Part shown: piece by piece, positions 31,061 through 37,248 of the stretch | How positions within the stretch are numbered: position 1 is the first letter of the stretch | How the letters are laid out: every line of letters begins with the position of its first letter | Position numbers and translations under genes: made by a program | Assembly: GCA_903863845.1 (NCBI GenBank) | Contig: CAIPDP010000065.1 | Coordinates: forward strand, 1 to 37,248 | Length of the DNA: 37,248 nt | From: an uncultured Mucilaginibacter sp. | GTDB taxonomy: Bacteria; Bacteroidota; Bacteroidia; Sphingobacteriales; Sphingobacteriaceae | Direction of reading: 5' to 3' | The notes under the pieces: model-generated | Told to the model about the DNA's origin: nothing | Databases searched by the model: none | The model's input: only the letters and a program-made list of their open reading frames with translations

Positions 31061-32476
31061 TTACTTACTTAAGTTGATAGCCTTCATTTTATTATAAAGC
31101 GTTTTGCGGTCGATATTAAGAATTTCAGCTGCCTTGGTCTTGTTAAAGTTTACTTCGCGCAACACTTTCAGAATTGTATCATACTCGGCCTCCTGAGCAG
31201 CATTTTTAAGATCGTGGCGATTCTCTTTGATCATTACAACTTCCTGCTCAACAACAATTTCCTGAACCGGTATATGCGTCGATTTATAATTGGAAATTTC
31301 GAGTGGCAGGGCCTTCAGCTGTATCACATCGCCTTCCGTAATCAGTGTAGCACGGCGAACCACATTCTTCAATTCGCGAATATTACCATTCCAACGGTAA
31401 TTCATAAAACACTCTTCCACTTCCGATGAAAATGACGTTACATTGCGGCCAAGTTCCGCATTTGCTATCTGCAGGAAATGATTTGCAAGCAACATGATAT
31501 CACTGCCTAACTCGCGAAGAGCGGGCATGTAAATAGTAAATTCGTTAAAGCGGTGGTAAAGATCTTCGCGGAATCTGCCTTTAGATATGCCTTCCTGAAG
31601 GTTTTCGTTAGTTGCTATGATGATGCGGACGTCCAGATCAATTTCTTTGGTGCTACCTATCCGTTTAACTTTTCTTTCCTGCACTGTACGTAACAGCGCA
31701 GCCTGTATATCATATGACAGATTGCCTACTTCATCCAAAAATAATGTGCCTCCATTGGCCATTTCAAAGTGACCAATTTTGGTATAAAGTGCCCCGGTAA
31801 ACGAGCCTTTTTCGTGTCCAAAAAATTCACTTGCTGCAAGTTCTTTAGTTAGCGAACCACAGTCCATCGCTATAAAAGGCATATTGGCGCGCTGGCTGTG
31901 CAAATGAATATTTTTCGCAGCCGACTCTTTACCCGTACCGCTTTCGCCTAAAATGATCACACTGTAGTTAGTTGGTGCTACTAATTCAATCTGCCTCACC
32001 AATTCTTTTGCTGCTTTGCTGGTACCTACAACAAATTCGCTATTCGGTAATTGTGGCTTTTTGCTGCTGGGTTTTGCGACTGAAGTGGAATTATCCGGTT
32101 CGTCAATCAGAGCGTGATGGGTTTCAAAGGCCTTATTGATGGTATTTAAAATCTCATCAGGGTACAGAGGTTTGGTAATATAATCGTAAGCTCCCATCTT
32201 GATGAGCTCAACTGCCATTTTAATATCTGAATATCCGGTTATAATAATAACACCTGTTTTGGGGTATTGAGTTTTGATACTCTTCAACATTTCACGGCCA
32301 TCCGTATCTTCCAGCCTAAAATCACAAAGCACCAGATCATAGGAACCATTTTTCAACAATTCGAGTCCGCTTGAGCCGGTAGCAGCTGTAGTAACATCAA
32401 AACCGTTGCGTGTTAAAAACTTTGAGAGTAATAAGGCAACGTTCACTTCATCATCAATGATGAGGATTTTTTTCAT
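31061..32476 (-). CDS. Sigma-54-dependent response regulator, NtrC family
   Basis: 471 residues. Receiver domain (1-118): acidic pair at D8-D9, phospho-acceptor D52 in LVLCDFRL, and ITKP. AAA+ domain: Walker A GESGTGKES (about 180), FFGHEKGSFTGA (sigma-54-contacting loop, GSFTGA instead of GAFTGA), Walker B GGTLFLDEVGN and the arginine-finger region GRFREDLYHRFNEF. The C-terminal Fis-type HTH is VNFNKTKAAEILNIDRKTLY. It should open sigma-54 promoters after phosphorylation. No complete kinase is in the window; the DHp-like gene follows by 2 bases. Confidence 0.96.
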   Translation of the reverse strand: MKKILIIDDEVNVALLLSKFLTRNGFDVTTAATGSSGLELLKNGSYDLVLCDFRLEDTDGREMLKSIKTQYPKTGVIIITGYSDIKMAVELIKMGAYDYITKPLYPDEILNTINKAFETHHALIDEPDNSTSVAKPSSKKPQLPNSEFVVGTSKAAKELVRQIELVAPTNYSVIILGESGTGKESAAKNIHLHSQRANMPFIAMDCGSLTKELAASEFFGHEKGSFTGALYTKIGHFEMANGGTLFLDEVGNLSYDIQAALLRTVQERKVKRIGSTKEIDLDVRIIIATNENLQEGISKGRFREDLYHRFNEFTIYMPALRELGSDIMLLANHFLQIANAELGRNVTSFSSEVEECFMNYRWNGNIRELKNVVRRATLITEGDVIQLKALPLEISNYKSTHIPVQEIVVEQEVVMIKENRHDLKNAAQEAEYDTILKVLREVNFNKTKAAEILNIDRKTLYNKMKAINLSK

Positions 32477-32779
32477 AACAGGTATTAGCTTATTTTGACT
32501 GGTAAACGGATTATACCTACGTCAAGTTACATACAAAACTGCTAAAATTTAAGGTAAAATTTAATTATTGCGCTAATTATTATATTTCTTGTATAAAAAC
32601 ATCCTCGGTTTCAGGCAATCCGGAGCTTATTACTTCAAATAATAATTCGAAATTTATTCGATGTCAATAATTTAAGGGAACACTTTTTTGACAAGGAAAA
32701 CTGATTTGATAACCTTTTTTAAAAACTAAAATCAAATGTTGTTTGGTGGTTTGTTAATACCTATATCTGGTTAAATGGG
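32477..32779. other. 303-bp AT-rich spacer upstream of the NtrC-type gene
   Basis: No gene and no repeat are apparent. I could not find a TAnnTTTG box or a sigma-54 site (GG-N10-GC) that I would defend. The spacer presumably holds the regulator's promoter, and the end of the hydratase unit. Confidence 0.5.
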
Positions 32780-33565
32780 TTATTTCCCCCGAAACACTGG
32801 TTTTCTTTTCCCGAGAAAAGCGGTCACGCCCTCTTTAAAATCTTCGGTATCGAAACAATGTCCAAATAACTCGATTTCCTCTTCAAACCCATTTATATTC
32901 CGATCGAATGAGGCGTTTACTGCGCGAATAGCAGATTGCAATGCCAACGGCGCCCGCGACAAAATGACACGCATCAACGTCTCCGCTTTCGTCAGCAGAT
33001 CATATTGGCTAACCACATGATTTACCAGGCCAAATTGGTATGCTTCCTGAGCAGTGATCATATCGCCGGTAAGGATCATCTCTAAAGCGCGTCCTCTGCC
33101 TACCAAACGTGTTAAGCGTTGTGTCCCCCCATAGCCCGGTATAAGGCCAAGCGTAACTTCCGGCAGGCCCATTTTGGCATTTTCGGATGCTATACGGATA
33201 TGGCAGGCCAATGCCAGTTCTAATCCGCCGCCTAAAGCAAAACCATTGATGGCCGCAATAATGGGTTTGTTGCTATTTTCAATATAATCAAAAACATTTT
33301 TATGTCCTCTGCGCGCTAATTCTTCTCCTTTTACAGCATCAAATGATGCAAACTCGGCAATATCTGCACCCGCAACAAAGGCCTTGTCGCCGGCACCAGT
33401 GATGATGATCCCACCAACATGATCGTTGTTATACGCGTCGTAAAGTGCGGTGTGCAATTCGGCTAATGTATCCCGGTTAAGCGCATTTAGTTTGCCTGCA
33501 CGGTTAATAATGATATGATGGATACCGCTTTCGGTATGAGTGAGCAGGTTTTCGAACATCGACAT
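32780..33565 (-). CDS. Enoyl-CoA hydratase/isomerase family protein
   Basis: 261 residues, crotonase fold. The oxyanion hole is formed in AFVAGADIAEF and NGFALGGGLELALACHIRIA. Both acids of true enoyl-CoA hydratases are present (E in GGGLELA and E in GLPEVTLGLIPGYGG), so the hydration of 2-enoyl-CoA in fatty or amino acid breakdown is likely. ATG at 33563-33565 or 33557-33559 (MFENLL) both fit. It follows a B12-binding subunit gene by 55 bases on the same strand. Confidence 0.93.
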   Translation of the reverse strand: MSMFENLLTHTESGIHHIIINRAGKLNALNRDTLAELHTALYDAYNNDHVGGIIITGAGDKAFVAGADIAEFASFDAVKGEELARRGHKNVFDYIENSNKPIIAAINGFALGGGLELALACHIRIASENAKMGLPEVTLGLIPGYGGTQRLTRLVGRGRALEMILTGDMITAQEAYQFGLVNHVVSQYDLLTKAETLMRVILSRAPLALQSAIRAVNASFDRNINGFEEEIELFGHCFDTEDFKEGVTAFLGKRKPVFRGK

Positions 33566-33620
33566 GGGACAGTATAATTGATTTGTGTTATGCTAAGCAG
33601 TTTGCCGTATATCTTCCGAC

Positions 33621-34040
33621 TCAAAAATTCCGGTGCTTGTGCACCCATTCAGTAATATATTTAACGATATCAGTTGTAGTTGTTCCGGGCGGGAAAAGTT
33701 CCCCAACACCGATCGCTTTGAGTTCATTCATATCGCTTTCGGGTATTATGCCTCCTCCGGTTACCAACACATCATCTAATTCCTTTTCTTTCATTAATTT
33801 GATGATCTTCGGGAAAACGGTCATATGTGCACCGGAAAGTATAGAAATACCAATAGCATCTACATCTTCCTGCAAAGCGGCATTGACCACCATCTCGGGT
33901 GTTTGGCGCAAACCGGTATAGATCACCTCCATGCCGGCATCACGCAAACTGGTTGCAATGATGCGCGCACCGCGGTCGTGACCGTCCAAACCAACTTTGG
34001 CAACCAGAACACGGATAGGGCGGTTAAATGATTTAGTCAT
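33621..34040 (-). CDS. Stand-alone cobalamin-binding subunit of an acyl-CoA mutase
   Basis: 139 residues. The B12 domain motifs are [13 protein letters not shown] (DxHxxG with the Co-binding His), SILSGAHMT and [11 protein letters not shown]. This is the small subunit or domain of methylmalonyl- or isobutyryl-CoA-type mutases; the catalytic large subunit is not in the window. It is upstream of, and probably co-transcribed with, the enoyl-CoA hydratase, which suggests propionate or branched-chain acyl-CoA metabolism. Confidence 0.93.
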   Translation of the reverse strand: MTKSFNRPIRVLVAKVGLDGHDRGARIIATSLRDAGMEVIYTGLRQTPEMVVNAALQEDVDAIGISILSGAHMTVFPKIIKLMKEKELDDVLVTGGGIIPESDMNELKAIGVGELFPPGTTTTDIVKYITEWVHKHRNF

Positions 34041-34225
34041 GGATAGTTATTAGTGTTGTAAAGGTAGCAATTTAGTTAATTTGAGTTGGTCAATAGTAAA
34101 GGGTAAATCCTGTACTTAGTTTTTATCCGAAATTGAATACGCGAATAAAGGTACACGGTTCACTTTATTGGCAGCCCGCCTTTCCAGCCCGATTAAAACC
34201 ATTCGCCAAACCCGGCTGAATTTCA

Positions 34226-34233
34226 TATTTTTG
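34226..34233 (+). promoter_or_regulatory. Candidate -7 box for glnS
   Basis: TATTTTTG matches TAnnTTTG, 17 bases before the glnS ATG. The expected start near 34239 leaves a leader of about 12 bases. No -33 TTTG. Confidence 0.4.
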
Positions 34234-34250
34234 CGGCTTTCCGTACTATC

Positions 34251-35909
34251 ATGAGTGAAGAGCGATCGTTAAATTTTATCGAAGAGATTGTTGAAGAGGA
34301 TATCCGCGAAGGCAAGCATAGCGGCCGCGTACTGACGCGTTTTCCGCCCGAGCCTAATGGTTACCTGCACATTGGGCATGCCAAATCAATTTGCCTCAAC
34401 TTCGGGCTGGCACTGAAATATGGTGGGCAAACCAATCTTCGGTTTGATGATACCAACCCGGTTAAGGAGGATGTTGAATATGTGGATAGTATCAAAGAAG
34501 ATGTAAAGTGGCTGGGCTTTACCTGGGCAAAGGAATTGTATGCTTCGGATTACTTCGATCAGTTGTATGCTTTTGCAGTTGAACTGATCCGCCAGGGTCT
34601 GGCTTATGTTGACGATAGCACTCCCGAACAAATAGCCGCCCAGAAGGGAACCCCTACCGAGCCTGGTACCGGAAACGAATACCGCAATCGCAGCATAGAA
34701 GAAAATCTTCGTTTGTTTGAGGAAATGAAGGCCGGTAAATACCCCGACGGTGCGAAAGTACTTAGGGCAAAGATCGACCTGGCATCACCCAATATGCACC
34801 TGCGCGACCCGCTGATGTACCGCATCAAACATGCACATCACCATCGTACCGGAGACCAGTGGTGTATCTACCCGATGTATGATTTTGCCCATGGCGAATC
34901 AGACGCAATCGAAGAAATTACCCATTCAGTTTGCACACTGGAATTTATTCCGCATCGCCCGTTGTACGAATGGTTCATTGAAAAACTGGGAATATTCCCT
35001 TCTAAACAATATGAATTTGCGCGCCTCAACCTCAACTATACGGTAATGAGCAAGCGTAAACTCCTGCAACTGGTCGACGAAAAGTTTGTTGATGGATGGG
35101 ACGATCCGCGCATGCCTACTATCAGTGGTTTGCGGCGGCGCGGCTACACGCCTGCTTCCATCCGCGATTTTTGCGAACGCATCGGCGTGGCCAAACGCGA
35201 GAATATGATCGATGTTGGCTTACTTGAATTTTGCATTCGGGAAGACCTTAATAAAACCGCATGGCGCCGTATGGCAGTGCTTGATCCCATCAAACTGGTG
35301 ATCACCGATTACCCCGAAGGCAAAACCGAAGTATTTACCGGCGAAAATAATCCTGAGGTGGAAGGTGGTGAAGGCAGCCGCGATATACCCTTCAGCCGCG
35401 AGCTGTGGATTGAGCGGGAAGACTTTATGGAAGAGCCGCCAAAGAAATTCTTCCGGCTGGCAGTTGGCAATATGGTACGTTTGAAAAGTGCCTATATTGT
35501 TAAATGCGAAGGTTTTAAAAAGGACGATAACGGTAATGTTACCGAAGTTTATTGCACACATATCGCCGAATCGCGTTCAGGAAATGACACCAGCGGCATC
35601 AATGTTAAAGGTACTATCCACTGGGTGAGTGTCCTTGCTGCAAAAACCGTTGAAGTTCGCTTGTACGATCGCCTGTTCCGGGTGGAAGACCCATCAAGTG
35701 AAGAGGGCGATTTTAAAGATTACATCAATCCCGCAAGCTTGCATATTCTACCACAAGCCTATATTGAACCCGACCTGGCTAATGCTGTTCCGGGTAAGGG
35801 TTACCAGTTTATACGCAAAGGGTATTTTACGCTCGACAAAAACTCAACACCCGACAAATTGGTATTCAACCGCACGGTGACGTTGAAGGATGGATGGGTG
35901 AAGAAATGA
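34251..35909 (+). CDS. glnS: Glutaminyl-tRNA synthetase
   Basis: 552 residues, class I synthetase that charges tRNA-Gln directly. [16 protein letters not shown] (HIGH at 40-43), [39 protein letters not shown] and [10 protein letters not shown] (KMSKS-type loop, about 267-276) are present, followed by the GlnRS-specific double beta-barrel anticodon domain with [13 protein letters not shown] at the end. Length is normal. The presence of glnS implies direct Gln-tRNA formation, so GatCAB may not be needed for glutamine. Confidence 0.97.
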   Translation: MSEERSLNFIEEIVEEDIREGKHSGRVLTRFPPEPNGYLHIGHAKSICLNFGLALKYGGQTNLRFDDTNPVKEDVEYVDSIKEDVKWLGFTWAKELYASDYFDQLYAFAVELIRQGLAYVDDSTPEQIAAQKGTPTEPGTGNEYRNRSIEENLRLFEEMKAGKYPDGAKVLRAKIDLASPNMHLRDPLMYRIKHAHHHRTGDQWCIYPMYDFAHGESDAIEEITHSVCTLEFIPHRPLYEWFIEKLGIFPSKQYEFARLNLNYTVMSKRKLLQLVDEKFVDGWDDPRMPTISGLRRRGYTPASIRDFCERIGVAKRENMIDVGLLEFCIREDLNKTAWRRMAVLDPIKLVITDYPEGKTEVFTGENNPEVEGGEGSRDIPFSRELWIEREDFMEEPPKKFFRLAVGNMVRLKSAYIVKCEGFKKDDNGNVTEVYCTHIAESRSGNDTSGINVKGTIHWVSVLAAKTVEVRLYDRLFRVEDPSSEEGDFKDYINPASLHILPQAYIEPDLANAVPGKGYQFIRKGYFTLDKNSTPDKLVFNRTVTLKDGWVKK

Positions 35910-36024
35910 GTTGGTGGTTATCGGGTATCAGTTAATGGGTTAATTTTTTATCAAAAAGTACCGCTCCCTGATACCTGATACCTAATATCTGATACCTAAT
36001 ATCCGATACCTATTACCTGCCCCC
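35910..36024. repeat. TGATACCTAATA-type short tandem repeat after glnS
   Basis: About six imperfect copies of a TGATACCTAATA-type unit lie in 35970-36016 (TGATACCTGATACC, TAATATCTGATACC, TAATATCCGATACC, TATTACC). The same words occur near 1925-1937 and 4130-4147. Convergent space between glnS and the amidase; no terminator hairpin is visible. Confidence 0.65.
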
Positions 36025-36846
36025 CTAATACTTCCGGTATACATTATAAAGTACATTCAAATCAAGCTGGCTTAAAACCGGGTCACTGTCTTTTTGGACG
36101 AAATGGCGTTTAAAGGCCACAATAGCAGCATTTAGGTTGGAGGTATCATAACCGATCAATCGGAGGGCGGTTGGGTAGTCGAAATTTTCAGGGGCCACTT
36201 CCAGCACTTCATCGCTCCAGTAACCAAAGCCTTGCGCGGCCATTACCTGCCAGGGAAACAAGGGTCCCGGGTCGGGTTTACGGGCAGGGGCAATGTCCTG
36301 GTGACCAATAAAATTGGCTTGTGGTATGTTATAGGCCTTTTTCAGGAAGCCCAGCAATGCCACAAGACTATTAACCTGCGCATCGGTATAGGGTTCGCTG
36401 CCATTGTTATCAATCTCGATCCCGATTGAACAGCTGTTCATATCCGTCACACTGCCCCATTTGCTGATACCCGCCTGCCATGCCCGCAGGTAGTCGCTCA
36501 GCATATGGTATATTTTGCCGCTTTTGGCTACTACATAATGGGCACTCACCTGGGTACGAGCGAGGGTAAAAGTTTTGAGCGTTTGTTGAATGCTGTCCTG
36601 CGCTGTAAAATGGATGATCACATAATTAGGCTTCCTCAGGTTAAAGTTTACCGTCCCAACAAAATCGGAGGGAACCGGACTGCCGCTGCTGTCAGCTAAC
36701 GTAAGGGGTTGCGCCAGTTCGATCACTTTGGCGATCGAATCGGTATGGTGCTTGTAGAATTTCCCGGCTGCGTAATAGGGTCCCTTCGGCGCACAGCCTG
36801 CTAACACGATCATGGAGGCGGACAGCAGTAAAAACAAGCGTTTCAT
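36025..36846 (-). CDS. N-acetylmuramoyl-L-alanine amidase lipoprotein (Amidase_2, AmiD-like)
   Basis: 273 residues from ATG 36844-36846. Lipoprotein signal MKRLFLLLSASMIVLAGC, lipobox LAGC. The Amidase_2 domain shows VIIHFTAQDS (first zinc His), SAHYVVAKSGKIYHMLSDYL, MNSCSIGIEIDNNG and GHQDIAPARKPDPGPLFPW (second His and the Asp), which is the N-acetylmuramoyl-L-alanine amidase set. It is likely to cut between MurNAc and L-Ala in peptidoglycan turnover, anchored in the outer membrane. The frame remains open upstream to 36969, but that extension contains no signal peptide at its start and is not used. Confidence 0.92.
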   Translation of the reverse strand: MKRLFLLLSASMIVLAGCAPKGPYYAAGKFYKHHTDSIAKVIELAQPLTLADSSGSPVPSDFVGTVNFNLRKPNYVIIHFTAQDSIQQTLKTFTLARTQVSAHYVVAKSGKIYHMLSDYLRAWQAGISKWGSVTDMNSCSIGIEIDNNGSEPYTDAQVNSLVALLGFLKKAYNIPQANFIGHQDIAPARKPDPGPLFPWQVMAAQGFGYWSDEVLEVAPENFDYPTALRLIGYDTSNLNAAIVAFKRHFVQKDSDPVLSQLDLNVLYNVYRKY

Positions 36847-37248
36847 TATGAAGCTAAAGTAATGATAAATGGCGAATGTGTTGCTCAAAAACGCCCGCCA
36901 AACTATGCTGAAAAGATAAATTTTCATCAAAAAACACCTGTATTTACCCGAAAACAACCTGTTCTGCACTCATTTTTAGTGATTTATTGCTCAAAAAACA
37001 CTGTCTCGTCCTGCGCTTGGCGAAGGGTGTGGGTGGGGGATTGGAATAGTGTATTATCTTCAACATTTGCCGGCTAACAAATAATTACTCCGTAGGAGTA
37101 TCCTGTTTATAGCACTGGGAAAGGTAAGTAAAGGCTCCGTAGGTGCCTCCTATTTGCTCCTGGCCTTGCATAATTTACTGAACCATTGAGCCGCCACCAG
37201 CCTGCCTGCAGATTCGCAGGCCGCGAAAGCGATCGTGAAAATGATAGA
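36847..37248. other. Repeat-bearing end of the window, no convincing gene
   Basis: A CTCCGTAGGAGTATCCTG-type palindromic segment (37088-37105) is followed by AGGCTCCGTAGGTGCCTCC (37132-37150) and by a GCCTGC/GCAGGC hairpin at 37202-37219. These look like extragenic palindromes common in the phylum. Two minus-strand frames are open to the right edge (37150-37248 for 32 residues, and one longer), neither resembling a known protein. No tRNA was seen. Confidence 0.5.

Noticed and set aside
32477-32779. Sigma-54 promoter in front of the NtrC-type gene
   Set aside because: No GG-N10-GC element with acceptable flanks could be found.
37150-37248. Minus-strand frame open to the right edge
   Set aside because: 32 residues without recognisable pattern, in repeat sequence; a second frame is open as well, so neither is favoured.

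Overview
The window looks like chromosomal DNA of a Bacteroidota bacterium, most likely family Sphingobacteriaceae and close to Mucilaginibacter or Pedobacter. This is inferred from protein style (split anthranilate synthase, YtxH plus holin-like cluster, four-helix-bundle protein, two-domain amidohydrolase), from Bacteroidota promoter words (TAnnTTTG, twice with an upstream TTG/TTTG box), and from moderate G+C genes separated by AT-rich spacers full of short repeats. I see no rRNA, tRNA, CRISPR array, prophage or complete insertion sequence.

Layout. 1-1748: 5' part of a secreted two-domain amidohydrolase (minus strand, runs off the left edge). 2025-2474: small membrane protein. 2503-5659: a trp cluster consisting of a promoter, a Trp-Trp leader peptide with a complete set of alternative hairpins, then trpE, trpG and trpC. 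5701-6200: a toxin-antitoxin pair whose ParE-like toxin is broken by an in-frame stop. 6322-8771: hisS, a GNAT acetyltransferase and a low-molecular-weight phosphatase. 8861-11613: S1/P1 nuclease, a lipoprotein and fumC. 11948-14420: beta-lactamase-fold lipoprotein, YbaB/EbfC and an MBL-fold hydrolase. 14478-17164: glgC and glgA (glycogen synthesis). 17769-20438: RRM protein, then an exported set of beta-propeller, YceI and di-haem-motif cytochrome c. 20642-24967: polA, tag, a four-helix-bundle protein and an AhpD-like protein. 25160-27275: two VOC proteins and an acyltransferase-like membrane protein. 27352-28341: alkyltransferase-like protein and trmB. 28483-29558: YtxH, holin-like and unknown protein. 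29717-32476: AI-2E family permease, an isolated histidine-kinase DHp-like protein and an NtrC-type regulator. 32780-34040: enoyl-CoA hydratase and a free B12-binding subunit. 34251-36846: glnS and an amidase lipoprotein. 36847-37248: repeats, no convincing gene.

Working together. trpE, trpG and trpC cover only part of the tryptophan pathway; trpD, trpF, trpB and trpA are not here. The trp leader shows three mutually exclusive hairpins (1:2, 2:3, 3:4) and two Trp codons at the right place, so ribosome-mediated attenuation is strongly suggested. glgC and glgA overlap by four bases and make ADP-glucose and then the glucan chain. The sigma-54 type regulator is followed two bases later by a 70-residue protein that is essentially only a kinase H-box domain.

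The most interesting signals are the trp attenuator with a near-leaderless leader peptide, the isolated DHp-like protein, the broken ParE toxin, and several families of intergenic repeats. One of these repeats has run into the ends of neighbouring genes (tag N-terminus, AhpD-like C-terminus).
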